Shown here: positions 20,951-32,069 of the stretch, piece after piece
How the letters are laid out: every line of letters begins with the position of its first letter
Numbering within the stretch: position 1 is the stretch's first letter
Assembly: GCA_015680685.1 (NCBI GenBank)
Contig: MNCI01023945.1
Location: 375,245 to 439,244 of the forward strand
DNA: 64,000 bases
Source: Gnetum montanum
Lineage: Eukaryota > Streptophyta > Gnetopsida > Gnetales > Gnetaceae
Direction of reading: 5' to 3'
The notes under the pieces: generated by a model
What the model was told of the DNA's origin: nothing
Databases searched by the model: none
What the model saw: only the letters and a program-made list of their open reading frames with translations
Made by a program: the position numbers and the translations under genes

Positions 20951-21481
20951 GTGAAAATACAAGGTAGATCGTGGAGCCTACCTTAAGTGGCTCAAGGAGG
21001 AGTCAGTAGAATAGTGAAAGAGAGAGTTGTTCATCTAGGAGATCTAGGTGGATAGTGCTTATCAGCTTTTAAAGAGTACTCTCATGGTGGAGCAATTCCC
21101 TACTCCTCAAATTACCACTTACGTGGGTGAGACCTGTATGGCTACTCTTACAAAAGAGCCACCTACTTGAACTACAATAGATAGGACTCACATCCTTTCT
21201 AGCATTGATCTTTTGGGATGTTGATTGGATCAACATGATGGAGGACCAAATCCTCCATCATTTGGAGGAAGGCCCTCCACATCTACCCTTGAAAGTTATG
21301 AAGCCAAAATCCCCATAGGTTAGATGCATTTTATGTTTTAGTTTCTTGTTTCAACTTATGGTTTTGGCTATTGGTCACTAACTGGCTATGTGTTATTGTA
21401 TTTTAAGCCTTAGAAAACATTGGTGGCCCTAGTGGTAAGGGTGGAAATGATCCACCACTTCCTCCTCTGGATGCCCCTTAA
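20951..21481 (+). pseudogene. E1 residue of the antisense gene (exons 7-8, tentative)
   Basis: In the protease-RT gap of E1 the plus strand reads W-I-N-M-M-E-D-Q-I-L-H-H-L at about 21225-21270, resembling W-S-E-L-T-E-D-E-I-M-Q-H-L near the end of exon 7 in A. After a TTAG acceptor at 21413 a short Gly/Asp/Pro-rich frame ends DAP-stop at 21481; the A and B genes end in K-G-D-A-stop. Exons 1-6 are absent, so most of the gene was deleted in E1. Similarity is short and judged by eye. Confidence 0.45.
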
Positions 21482-21796
21482 CATCCTCCATCTACTTATT
21501 TTCAACTTGTTGGCTATATTACTTTTATTTTCAAGTTGATGGAAATTGTTAGCCAAAACTATGTTATAGACTATTGTTATCATTTTTTGAGATTTTTGCC
21601 ACACAATGTGACCATGGCTATGTATGTTATGGATACATCAAATTTAAATTTTAAAAATTTTGGTTTTATATTTGGCTATATATATTGCCATAGTATATGT
21701 TGTGAATGGCTATGTTAACACTTTTTGCTATAAAATTAAATGGCTAATTGATGCGATAATAGGCTAGACAAAAAAATATAATAAAAGAGACATTTG
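21482..21796. other. AT-rich spacer in E1
   Basis: Non-coding, AT-rich sequence between the antisense gene residue and the hairpin motifs. I see no gene or known repeat. Confidence 0.5.
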
Positions 21797-21895
21797 CTAA
21801 TTTAAGGCCATGGAGGATCATGTTGCATTGTGGTTACTTTGCTAGTTTTAGGCCATGGTGGGTCATGTTGCCAGTTTAAAGTCTTAGTGAACTGT
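21797..21895 (-). repeat. AGTTTTA-hairpin motifs in E1
   Basis: Three decayed copies: AATTTAA-GGCC-ATGGAG-GATC, AGTTTTA-GGCC-ATGGTG-GGTC and CCAGTTTAAA-GTC-TTAGTG-AAC. They sit between the antisense-gene residue and the protease, as in A and B. Confidence 0.65.
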
Positions 21896-22149
21896 AATGC
21901 ATATTTAACACCGTAGTAGACCATGATGAACAAGAAACTTATATTTATTTTAAATTTTTTTAAGGCTTTTTTTATGTTTATAACATGAGTAAAATTAAAG
22001 AAAAAGAAAGGCTATAAAAAATAAGCAAAAATGCAAATGAAAGTAGAAACTTAGGCTACATACATAAAGAGTAAAACAAAGTACATTAAAATTATAACAA
22101 ATTAAGAAAGAAAGGTTAGGCTACATTGCTATCAATGCATCTAGTTACA

Positions 22150-23060
22150 AGGCAATGGAGAGGTTAAGATGAACTTCACTTGTGTAGATTCTTCCTAATC
22201 TTTGAAAGATTAGGGAATGAGTAAGGCCTGCTTTGTGCAAGCTTATATTCACCATCACCTTCACTGATGATGTTGAAAGGGATTTCATCCCATAATGCAT
22301 CCTGATGCCTATTGTTGTCATCATTGGGTTGTTGCTCTCTTTTGGGTTGATGGACTTCATGGCTGGGAGCTTCTTCTTGAAGCTCTACTTTAGACCCCTA
22401 CTCTATGTTCACATTGTTAATGGCCAAGGAAACCATGCTATCATTACGAATGATGATTTCACCTCCCTCATAAGGAAGATGAATTCCTTGATGGATGGGT
22501 GAGGACACAACCTATAATTAATCCAACCATGATCTTCCTAGGATAAGGTTGCACCTTGGTATCTCCTCCACTACCATGAAATTGGCCATTGTGGGGAATT
22601 TCTCCCCTACCACAAAATCCAAGGAGACCCCTTGACCACAACCCTAGATCCATTAAAATACTTAAGAGTAGCTATTGATGTAGGTTATATTTACTCAATT
22701 AGGCCCAAGAATTCAACAATGGTACATGGGATGACGTTAGTTGCGACTCCATCATCAACATGCACTTGATGCACTTTAAACTACCCTACATGTATGGTTA
22801 TGAATAGAGGAGTCCTAGTTACTTCACCATTTTGGGGATTAACTTTAATTTTGCTATTGTGAAATACTAGGGGTGTTGAATTCTCCTCCCGTAGTGAGGA
22901 AGGTACTAGGACTACATGGATGGCTTCCTTGTCAGTGAGGATGTCCTCACTAATGGGGATGAAAGTCAACATATTGACTAATGCCTCACAATGTGTAGCA
23001 AAAGTCATGATTAGGACATACAAGCTTATAATTATGTTCTTCTACTTGAGGGATTTCCTA
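22150..23060 (-). pseudogene. E1 aspartic protease
   Basis: The minus strand reads EALVNMLTFIPISEDILTDKEA at about 22990-22920 and LFITIHVG near 22785, followed by the decayed catalytic stretch (about 22780-22740) and QGIHLPY-EGGEIIIR near 22480. It is homologous to the proteases at 37690-38532 and 43092-44010. Stops and frameshifts prevent a full-length product. Confidence 0.75.
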
Positions 23061-24217
23061 ACTTGATTTATTACACTAAGGAATTTTTTATTGTTGGTCG
23101 TGGGCCTGTTTCCCTAGTTGTGCTTCACTTCCTTCATGCACTTCAAAATACGAACTTTGACTTTAGGTTATCATTGTTGGGGCTTTTCCTCGTTCTTCTA
23201 GTTACGGACTTTAGGGTCCTCTTGTGGCTTGTTGGTTGAAGAGGACTAGGCAAAGGAAGTCATTGGTACAGCTAAGATGGGAGTGGGCTTTGGTGAATCC
23301 ACTTCCTTCCATGCCTTCATTTGCTTATCACTCCTATTGCTAAGCTTTTTCTTATGCTTCTTCCTTTACTTGGTTGAGATTTTTTGGTTGTCAGTTATTG
23401 GTTGTGTGGAAGCAACAGTAACATTAGCCATCACAAGAGATCATTATAAAGTTGGTTGGGCTACAACTACTTGGATTATGTTAGGCTAGGGCATCCTAAT
23501 GAAAAACGGATCCCTCAAAGACACTTGTGATGGTACTCTTATGAAAAAAGGGGATCTTGAGCTGGTGGAAGCTAAAGAACTCCTTTCACAAGGGGGTACT
23601 TTGATCATGAATGGCTCTCTTGAGGGTCTCTGATTATCATCAATGTGGAATGCTGAAATAATGTAAGGACTATCATTAGCATTCAATGGGTCTTTATAAA
23701 CTTTCATTGACTAATTTTATGGTTGTACTGGGTTGGAAGCATCTAAGACCAACTTACCCCTATCTATCATCCTCTGTAGGTCATCCTTTAGCATGAAGTA
23801 GAAGTCTTTGTCATGACTAGGCAATTGGTGATAATGACAGAAGTAGTCTAGTTTAAAGTACCTAGGTAGTTGTGGGTCATCCTTTGTTACTCGAGTGGGG
23901 TCCTTGGCTACTCGTGTTTCTTTCAAGTAGCTCAGTCATTTATTTGTATTATAGGCACCCACTCTTCAACAATTGGTCTAACAACATAGATGGCTTTAGA
24001 GGTAAGACAGTGTACTTATACCTATCCTTCCTTTTGAAGTTGAATCTAGTTATTGTTGATGTAGTGGCCCTAAAGGTTGATGATTGGTTATTATGGTCAT
24101 TAGTGGGGACCTTAGGTGGGTTAGTCCTTGTCCCCTAGTTAGTGACCTTTGCCTCTTTGTTCATAGTTGTTATGGCCATGTTTATTTGTTTATTCTTTTC
24201 CTTGTCCTTCCATGTAA
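23061..24217 (-). pseudogene. E1 gag C-terminal part
   Basis: The minus strand reads F-K-L-D-Y-F-C-H-Y-H-Q-L-P-S-H-D-K-D-F-Y near 23840, a decayed zinc-knuckle region, then LKDDLQRMIDRGKLVLDAS and the spacer VYKDPLNANDSPYIIS. It is homologous to E3 gag (44011-45596). Gag similarity stops at 24217 (CCATGT), where an AT-rich unrelated segment begins. Confidence 0.75.
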
Positions 24218-24776
24218 AATTTTTATTTAAAAATAGATAAGCATGATTCCTAAATCAACATATATTTCAATGATTTTATAGGGTTGACTTCATTTACATT
24301 TTTGAAAGGTTTAAATGAGAAACTCTTACCTAGTAGGGACATGCTTTCTAAAATTTAGTTCATTAGGATTAAGCTATTGAGGTTAAAAATAGATGTGTTG
24401 GATGCTTAAGCTAAAAATGAAATATTCTATTCATTAATTTAGATCATTCTTGATCTTGGGAACTTCTTCATTTTATTGTAGGCTTCATCTTTATCCTTAC
24501 TCCCACTTAAGTCCTTGTAGACTTCACTTTGACATCTCATTGTAGCTCTCATCCCTTGAGTCTTCATTCTTGTCTGGTAGGTTCTTATGGTCTTCACTAT
24601 TTTTCTCCTATAAACACAACAACCACACAAACATCCTTGTTCTTCATCTTCCTTAAATTTTTGACATACCAAATGATCAACATGAGCTTCCACCCTCGGA
24701 AAATTTGACCACATAAATAGAAAGTAACTTCAAGTGAAAGAGAACCAAGTATGAGCTATGATCTAGAAGCTTCTGG

Positions 24777-24830
24777 TATTGTGAAGTGACTTTCTATAGG
24801 CACATCGGTTGCTAGGAATCTCACATATGA
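24777..24830 (+). pseudogene. AP2 domain exon a (decayed)
   Basis: Codons read Y-C-E-V-T-F-Y-R-H-I-G-C-stop-E-S-H-I-stop. AP2-family proteins of the euAP2/TOE group have Y-R-G-V-T-F-Y-R-R-T-G-R-W-E-S-H-I-W here. Each difference (R to C, G to E, R to H, T to I, R to C, W to TAG, W to TGA) can be one C-to-T or G-to-A change. It would encode the first strand of the DNA-binding domain; with two stops it is dead. Confidence 0.75.
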
Positions 24831-25017
24831 TAATTTGTTGATATATTATAAAAGGATTATATTTTCCTCTTCAAAGTTAGAAGCAACATTCTTATAATTT
24901 TCATGTGCCTTATGTAGGAATTCTAGAAAGCAATTTTATCTTGTTATGTACATTATTTATATGAATTTTCATGTCTTCAATGCAACTAAGTGCTATCTTA
25001 CATTTCTGAAAGTGTAG

Positions 25018-25046
25018 GTGGTTTTGACATTGCAAATGCAGCAACC
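25018..25046 (+). pseudogene. AP2 domain exon b (decayed)
   Basis: After a TGTAG acceptor the bases read (G)-G-F-D-I-A-N-A-A-T, matching the GGFDTAHAAA short exon of euAP2-type genes. The expected donor after it has been lost. Confidence 0.65.
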
Positions 25047-25137
25047 ATGTGACATTTTGAAGCATGTAATTGATTCTAACTAAGATCTCTACTGAATCAT
25101 TATTTTAATTATTTATGGATCATATCTTGAAATTTAG

Positions 25138-25225
25138 GACCTATGACAAAGCTGCAATCAAGTTTAGAGGTAAGGAAGTTGACATAAACTTTTCCTTGGA
25201 AAATTACAAGGATGAAATGCTCCAA
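25138..25225 (+). pseudogene. AP2 domain exon c
   Basis: A TTTAG acceptor, 88 bases, and a CAA/GTAAGT donor. The 29 codons read [20 protein letters not shown] then ENYKDEMLQ, the last part of the first AP2 repeat of APETALA2/TOE-type regulators (family form: AYDRAAIKFRG-DADINF). Reading frame and splice sites are intact here, unlike exons a and b. The second AP2 repeat is not found downstream before element B begins. This is either a captured fragment or the relic of a host locus destroyed by insertions. Confidence 0.8.
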
Positions 25226-25491
25226 GTAAGTTCTCTCTACCTTTGTTTTTAGAAAAAAAAAAGAATCTAGTACTTAGGCTATACATGTAGGCTTTTATTC
25301 TTTTATAACAAAGTATGCATTACTCTTTAACTAAATTAAAAACAAAACAATAAGGAAAATATGAACAAATGTGGAAACCCATCATTTTCTTGGAAACCTT
25401 TACACCTCCATAAAATTTTTATTTAAAAATAGGTTAATCCATCATTTTCTTCAACTTTGAAGGATCCTAACCAGTAATCTCGGTTGCTGGG

Positions 25492-26909
25492 TGTAATGAC
25501 GGAAAACGTTGATCGCTGGAAATACTGAACGAAAATTTGTGTACATAGTTCTAACCCCGGATCCGTGTGAGGACCGTGCAGGAAAAAAAAATGAATCCGA
25601 GGTGCCCTAAACGGTCTTGTCGATCAGACAGGGACTTATTTAATCAGTAAAAGGTTTGGTAATATGATGGTGAAACGAAGATTCTTTGTAAAGCGATGCG
25701 ATATCGTTAATCCCAAAAGCAATTGAAGACAACGCAAACAATCTAGATGAGATTACCAAATCTGTTTAACTAGGATGCAAGAGATCATATTTGGTGGAAA
25801 GTATGATCAGAAGATCTAGGATTTAACTTATGAAAAACAATATGTTTAATACAATGACTTTAGGCGAGCTTCGGTTTGGACGAAGCATATGCCAGTAACA
25901 AGAAAGTTATATAAAGATGAAACAAGCGATGATCAATCTACCTTGTTCTAGCCAATCTGGGTGCAAGGAAGTCAGACCCGGGGGAGAATATCCCGTAGCC
26001 GATTGTTTCTGATCAAGAATTCTTGTCAATCACCTCTGGCGTTCTCACGATCACTGATTCTCTTTCTTGCTCTCTTGCCAACCTTGAAGGAAAAATTTTC
26101 CCACTCTTTGATCTTCGTCAACTAGAGCATTTATAAGGTTAGGGTCAAGAGAAAAATGCAGTTTAAATGACGCGTGTCCTACACTCATAAAATGCCATTG
26201 ACCCAATATGTTTTCGTTAAAGTTTGCGACGCTATGCTGCGTAGTGCGTCGTAAACTACCCTCGTGCGAGCTTTGACAACAGACTATCCTTTGATTATGC
26301 TGTAATACACAAGAGAGCGTATTGTGGCGTATGAACTGCTGATGTGCTTGTAGTTACTTGAATTATGCTGCATTACACTAAATTACGCATCGTAGCGTAA
26401 TTTAGCGTAAAATAACGAAACTGCAAAAGTTAAAGTGTCGTTGCCGTGCTTTCTCTGTTTCTATCTTTTTCGGGGTTTTTACTATGCTGCACTGCGTAAA
26501 TCAACGTAATGGGCCCCTTAACCAGGAAAGAAAACCTGCACGTTATACTGCAAATTGTTGCTTAAGACTTGAGATTTTTACTGGCCTTTTGAAGTCTTGC
26601 ATGTTTGCCATCCTTAATGCTACGATGGACTGTCTTTGATATTACGCTGCACAATGTGATATTACGCTATGTAGTGTAATACAGCGTAATTTGCCAAAAG
26701 TTAAGATTTTCGAAATAGATAACTTGCGAAGTTGGAAGCATTTGCCGCTGTGCATCCGCTGCTTTGCTTCGTCCTCTGGAATTCACTTGTGCTGTGCTAC
26801 GCAACGTGGTAGGACAGACCTTTGACTGAAAAAGGAACTTGATGCGCCGCACCCTGTTGCAACCCTTTGTCTAAATCATCATCCTTTAGCTTAACCGCCG
26901 AGACCTTGA
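25492..26909 (-). repeat. 3' LTR of element B
   Basis: Begins TGTAATGACGG. Compared with the 5' LTR (41650-43086) it lacks about 18-20 bases (the AATTTCCACGATGTTTC part) just before the polypurine tract. It carries the TTACGC/GCGTAA inverted repeats seen in A. Confidence 0.9.
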
Positions 26910-26976
26910 ATGGCCCCTCTTTGTTGACGTTTAGAGGCCTTGCCCAAAAGACATCGACAAAGAATACGAAACATCG
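26900..26976 (-). promoter_or_regulatory. Polypurine tract of B with hairpin
   Basis: Minus strand AACAAAGAGGGG next to the LTR. CTTTGTTGACGT (26919-26930) faces ACATCGACAAAG (26951-26962), allowing G-U pairs in RNA. The outer pairing with the LTR edge is lost through the small LTR deletion. Confidence 0.6.
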
Positions 26977-28110
26977 AAAAGGCAAAAGCGTCAACAGCGT
27001 CTGTCAGAGACTGCTCAAACATCATTCTATCAAACTTAGAAGTGTGAGGATGAAGGGTTGTAAGGTATAGGAGAGATCTTACAGGGGTTAGAGATGGTAG
27101 GTTTGGGGAAGACTCAAATACATGAACGTAAAGCTTCTTCGAACAAGTCGTTACGTCCTTTCGCTAATGTGTTTATGAAAGGTTGCACCAATATATTGCA
27201 TATGGAGGGCTTGCAAGGACGAGTTGTGTTATGCCTGCATGACCTAGATGAGTTGTTTTACATCCATTTTGCCAAAACCTCCTTCTTCTTTTTTTGTATG
27301 CCACCGGGCGAGCTATGTTACGCCAGTTTGTGGGCATGATAATGCAAATGGATAGACTTAATGTTCATGTTCTGTACAAGTAGAGAAGAAGGCAGGACAA
27401 TTGTAAGGATAAGGAAAAGATAAAGAAAGGGGAAAAAACAAGGTAAGGCATCTGATGGCGGGAGAGGTAGGGTTTTCACTTCTAAGTGACCAGACTAGTC
27501 TAAGAAACCATCTCAGAACACCATAACACCTCACCCTCCAATGGTAGTATTCTCAAGCAATGCCATCGTAACAAGTAACCTGCAAAACACAACATAGAGC
27601 AGAAAGCCAGAAACAAATGTCCTGATCACTAAGGAGGGAGGCTGTTGAAACAAGCGTCATCCAAAACGATAGGGAGAGTGTAGGCCCTTGAAACTGGGAC
27701 TGCAGCAAGCAGCAGGAGTGCTAATGTTGATGTCGTGGTTCCTGTAGTTGCTGTCAAGAGCCAGATTCGTCTTGCTCGAAGGACCATGCAAAGAACACAT
27801 TAGATGAATCTACCAAGCCAGGACCTGGTGACAGTGATGGATGGAGGTCGCTAAGACTATTGGTAACCGTGGTTTTTTTGGGGTCCCAAGCAGTGAAACT
27901 GATCCCAAGAGGTGCAACTACAAAGCGGTTGTCGTAGCAACATCTTCGAGGGGTCAGTAGTATGCCTTTCGGCATGTCCGAGGAATCAGCAAAATTCCGA
28001 CAGGGTAACGGTGTTGTATCTGTCCCAACACCTTACCCGCTCCATCTGGCAGGCATGCAGTGCAAGAATGGTCACGCTCGCTTGCTTCATGAATGACTTG
28101 TTAGTAGTTT
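26977..28110 (-). other. Spacer after polypurine tract in B, with a short conserved ORF
   Basis: Alignable to 3881-4995. The minus frame at 27754-27975 (73 codons, KGILLTPRRCCYD, ending EQDESG) matches the A frame in length and both ends. Its function is unknown and coding status uncertain. Nothing else is recognised. Confidence 0.4.
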
Positions 28111-28433
28111 CCAATTTTAGGTCCTGGTTGACCGTTGTTGCTGGTTTTAAGTCTCAGCAAACCCTGGTCCCGGTTTAATGTCTAGGTAGACGGGAATCTA
28201 CTATTTTTACGTCATAGCAGATGGTGGAAGGGCTAGTTTATGGTCCTAGCAGACTGTGCTATGGTGTTAATTTTATGTCGTGACCCAGGGACAAGTCTGT
28301 GCTGGTTTACTGTCTCAGCATACGTGTGCTTACCTCTGCCAGTTTAGCGTCTTGGCAGACGCGTGCAAGAGCTGCCAGTTTTACGTCGTAGTGGACATGT
28401 ACAACTTTGCCAGTTTTACGTTGTAGTAGATGT
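28111..28433 (-). repeat. Array of AGTTTTA-hairpin motifs after integrase (B)
   Basis: Same array as 4996-5354. Clear hairpins are GGTC-CTGGTT-GACC and GCGTCT-TGGC-AGACGC. Several stems perfect in A are broken here by one transition and the reverse: A has ACATC/GACGT where B has ACGTC/GACAT. Confidence 0.8.
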
Positions 28434-28463
28434 TTGTTATCTGGTTTTGAGCCAAGTCAATGT

Positions 28464-29520
28464 TCAAATGTAATACCGCTTTAGGTACTGGTGATTCACC
28501 GGATTTAGTAGTTCGTTGCCGTTGGTGTCTGCTAACTTGAATGCTCCGTTGCCGTATACGTCGATGGCCAGGAAAGGGCCTTCCCAGTTTGCAAAGAACT
28601 TGCCTACTAGTTCATGAATGGCCTTAAGAACTAAATCTCCTTTCTTGATCGGTTGTTGATGCAGGTTCTGCTGATGCTTCTGTCTCTGTTTATCCTGATA
28701 TCTCTCAATGGGTTGGAGCGTCTCAATGCATTTCTCCTCCACTAAGTCTAAATCCACGATTCTAGACTCGTTATGTTGAGCCTCATTTATAACCGTAGAT
28801 AGGACCATCCGCAATGAGGAAACCTGTAATTCCAAGGACAACACTGCTTCTGATCCGTAGACTAGGTTATAGGGCGTCCTATCTATAGCTGTTCTGCACG
28901 TCGTACGATACGCCCATAGCACATAGAGGATTTTTTCATGCCACCGCTTCTTATTACCGTCGAGCATTTTCTTAAGTAAATTGATAATCACCTTGTTTAT
29001 TGCCTTTGCTTGACCATTTTCTTACGGGTAGTAAGGTGAAGAAAAAGATTTTCTAATACCAAGATTATTGCAAAAAGATTTGGTTTCTGTGCTACTAAAT
29101 TGTGGTCCATTGTTAGTCACAATAGTCGTAGGGAATCCAAATCTAGTTACGATATTTTCTAAGATGAAATAGCAAACCTATCTAGATGTAATCTTTCGTA
29201 GGAGGATAGCCTCAACCCACTTTGTAAAATACTCAGTGGCGGTGATAATGAAGCCATGACTTGCGAAAGATTTAGGCGAGATGGGGCCTATGATGTCTAG
29301 TCCCCATCGTTGGAATGGCCAATTGATTTGGGTAGTATGTAACTTAGTTGGTGACACGTGTATTAGATTTGCATAACACTGGCATGTGTCACACATCTTA
29401 ACCTTGGCAAGGAAGTATTTTTTCATGTACGGCTAATAATACCCTAAGCGTCTGATTTTAGTAGTCATTGCTCGTAGGGCTACATGTCCTCCGCATAGCC
29501 TTTCATGGACTTTGTTAACT
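28464..29520 (-). pseudogene. Integrase of element B, catalytically dead
   Basis: 28464-28991 is open for 175 codons and holds the end of the core and the C-terminal domain (NWEGPFL, LKRYYI). The zinc region shows V-K-M-C-D-T-C-Q near 29400 and W-G-L-D-I-I-G-P near 29310, so the first Asp is kept. The second motif reads V-T-N-N-G-P-Q-F (Asp to Asn) near 29125 and the Glu motif reads N-G-Q-A-K-A (Glu to Lys) near 29015. Both are G-to-A changes. Even with a repaired frame this copy would lack the D-D-E triad. Confidence 0.88.
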
Positions 29521-29522
29521 AT

Positions 29523-29891
29523 TCACTGTGCTTGGTCACTGTTAATGCAGGTAAGCAATACCCCATCGAAGGAGCGTCTATAGAGAGTACTATCTCCAAG
29601 GACGATGTATTGCCTGGCACATTTGCGCACGGCATCTTTTTGCGCATGTGTTAGCTCGTGCGGTGGTTCGCCATGCAGAAGGTAAGTTTTAATGCTGTCA
29701 TACCATTCTGACGTTCCTTCCATGCTTAATGAGGAGATTTGCGCCGCTTGAATGACAAGCTCTGTACATTCTATCATTAAAGCGGGCCAAGTGACAAACA
29801 AACGTGGTGGCACGTTTAGTGCCAGTGTTGCTAGTGCATCGACGACGACGTTTTCGTTGCGCGGCATGTGTTGAGCATCGATTGTCACAAA
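29523..29891 (-). pseudogene. Linker between second RNase H and integrase (B)
   Basis: Open for 121 codons: DAQHMPRNENVVVDALATLA near the second RNase H, then WYDSIKTYLLHGEPPHELT and the VRKCARQYI start of the integrase region. The A-D-x-L-A-x-L-A type sequence is the usual end of the RNase H module in plant Ty3/gypsy elements. Confidence 0.75.
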
Positions 29892-30190
29892 TTACTTTAG
29901 GAGATCTTTAGCCATATTGTAGTAGGGCTGTAGGTGCATAGCCTTGTAGGCGTAAACTCCTATGATTTGATTGATTCCCAGCATCGAATCACCTCGTATT
30001 GCCAGGTGTTGAACGTTGAGTTCTCTGGCCATCAACAATCCTCTGAGGAGCCCCTCATACTCTACCAGATTGTTCATACAAGGGAAGGTCAGGCGGTAAG
30101 CCGATGGACGCACATCCTCAGGAGAAAGTGTAATAACGGCAGTGGCACTGCCGCCTCTAATGGTTCAAGCTCCTTCAAAATATAACGTTG
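29892..30190 (-). pseudogene. Archaeal-type second RNase H of element B
   Basis: The minus strand reads CMNNLVEYEGLLRGLLMARE, with the catalytic Glu, and IRGDSMLGINQ with the Asp. The first Asp lies in the decayed upstream part near 30180 (LYFEGA in place of LYFDGA). It is homologous to 6855-7135. Confidence 0.82.
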
Positions 30191-30361
30191 CTTCAAGGCC
30201 TGTTGATACAGGGCTTCAACTATGTACATGTTCATCTGGAAATTCTGGCTCTATTGTAGCTTGATCGTTAACTGGCGACGTTGCTAATTGGTCAGCTATG
30301 GCCTAGCCTTTGGTGCATGACTGGCTAACATAATGTAATCGAACTCAGCTGTCATAGCTTT

Positions 30362-31942
30362 CTAGCGAGCTATCCTACTACTTTCATACAAATTGTTGGA
30401 GATAGCCCGCAGAACGTTACTTTTACAAATTATGTTGACCTGACTGCAGAAAAAATAATGCCTACATTTTTCAAGTGTGAAAACTAGTGCCAAGCAGTTA
30501 CACTCCACTTCGTTGTACCTTGTTTCGTATGCAAATAGAGCATGACTAAGGTAATAGATAGGTGCTTCTGACCCATCATTCCTTTTCTGGTAAAGTAACG
30601 TAGCTATAGACACGTCTGAGTTGGCTAGATAAACGTAGAAAGGCTGATCCCTTTGTGGCGGGAAGACCATTGGTAAATGTTGCAGCTCTTCTTTTAAATT
30701 GTCAAATGCGTGCTGGCAGTCATCGGTCCATTCAAAATTGACACCCTTCTTCAGAAGATGTTGCATGGGGTGTAATTTATCTGTTAACTTTGAAATGAAT
30801 CGTGTGATGAACTGAAGCCTATCTTGTAACCCACGTAGTTCCTTGAGATTTGTTGGTGGCGTTAAATCGACGATGGCTTTAACTTTGTCGGGGTTGACTC
30901 GGATGCGAGTCTCTGATACCACAAACACCAACATGCGTCCGGTTTTGACTCCGAATACACATTTCTTTGGGTTAAGCCATAAGTCATGTTGGAGACATCG
31001 TTTAAGGACGAACTCCAAGTCTTCTGGATGATCTTCTGACTTTATAGATTTGACTGCTATGTCGTCTACGTAGTCGTTCAATCTCCCTAAGAGGTAATCG
31101 CTAAAGATGTATTTCATGGCTCGTTGATACGTTGCTCCAATGTTTTTTAACCTGAAAGGCATCATGGTGTAGCAGAAGGTCCCCCAGGGCATCATGAATG
31201 TTGTGGTCAATTGGTGCTCTGGGTTAATACGAATTTAATTATAGCCTAAGAAACCATCCATAAAGGATAAGAGCGCGTGGCCAGCTATTGTGTCGATTAG
31301 TTGGTCGATACTCGATAACGGGAAGTTGTCCTTAATTGTAGCTTTGTTCAGATCTCAGAAGTCTATGCAGATGCGTATGCCTCCCATTTTCCTAGAAACA
31401 ACTACAATGTTGGACACCCAATCTGAGTAATCGACCGCACGGATGAAACCAGCCTGATATAGCTTGGTGATTTCATCACGCACTGCTAGCACAATTTCAG
31501 ACTTAATCTTTCATGCCTTCTATCTAATTGGTTTGATGCGTGGGTCTAAGATTATGTTGTGCTGTATTAATCTCGGGTTTAAACCCAGCATGTCTTCATA
31601 TGACCACGCAAATATAGTAGCATTATTTTGGAGCACTTGGGTCATGTCGTTATGCATATGTTGGTCTAGGACAGAACTAACCCTAAGAGTTTTATTTTCA
31701 CCCTTGTGCGTAACCATAGGGACCTCGTTGAGAGGTTCCTCGATTACATCACTAGCCTCCAGGTCGAGTGTTCAGGCCAGATGTTCTGGCCAGTCTGGGA
31801 ATGTTTCCAAAGTTGCTATGGTTGTGTCATAAAGGGAAGGGTCTGTTTCTATCAGCATGTGATTAAATTGCCTAATGATCTTCCCATGCAGCCCTGTTAA
31901 GGCTAAGGGTGCAGATAAAGCTGCGTCCATTTGTGAGTGATC
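30362..31942 (-). pseudogene. Reverse transcriptase and RNase H of element B
   Basis: 30362-31210 is open for 282 codons: PFRLKNIGATYQRAM, the active site Y-V-D-D-I (about 31070), LNPKKCVFGVKTGRML, ELRGLQDRLQFITRF and the first RNase H (FYVYLANSDVSIATLLY to LEKCRHYFF). Upstream, 31942-31211 holds the N-terminal part and RT fingers (GGIRICIDF, DGFLGYN) with several stops, for example at about 31235 and 31355. The module begins just after a TTTTGCAG, as in A. Confidence 0.88.
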
Positions 31943-32047
31943 CTGCAAAATTGCCAAAAATGGAAGTTGTTACATCGTCTTTTTCGCCAATCTGTTAAAT
32001 GATAAATTTTTTTTTTTTGCATCAGAATCATGTGTTAGAGAAGTTTC

Positions 32048-32069
32048 CAGTTTAAGGTCTTAGTGGACC
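32048..32069 (-). repeat. Single AGTTTAA-hairpin between RT and antisense gene (B)
   Basis: CCAGTTTAA followed by GGTC-TTAGTG-GACC, identical stem to 8972-8994. Confidence 0.75.

Larger units (their letters stand above)
24218..25486 (+). other. Segment carrying an AP2-type gene fragment
   Basis: AT-rich DNA between the truncated gag of E1 and element B. The AAAATTTTTATTTAAAAATAG word occurs near both ends (about 24217 and 25416). Three exons of an APETALA2-type AP2 domain lie inside it in correct order; no other gene is recognised. The 91-codon minus-strand frame at 24439-24714 has no support. Confidence 0.6.

Noticed and set aside
24439-24714. 91-codon minus-strand frame near the AP2 exons
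   Set aside because: No similarity, no relatives in the window, and it lies opposite to the AP2 fragment in AT-rich DNA.
25227-25486. Second AP2 repeat downstream of exon c
   Set aside because: A short G-C-W-E reading across the element B target site resembles an AP2 strand, but the surrounding codons do not fit.
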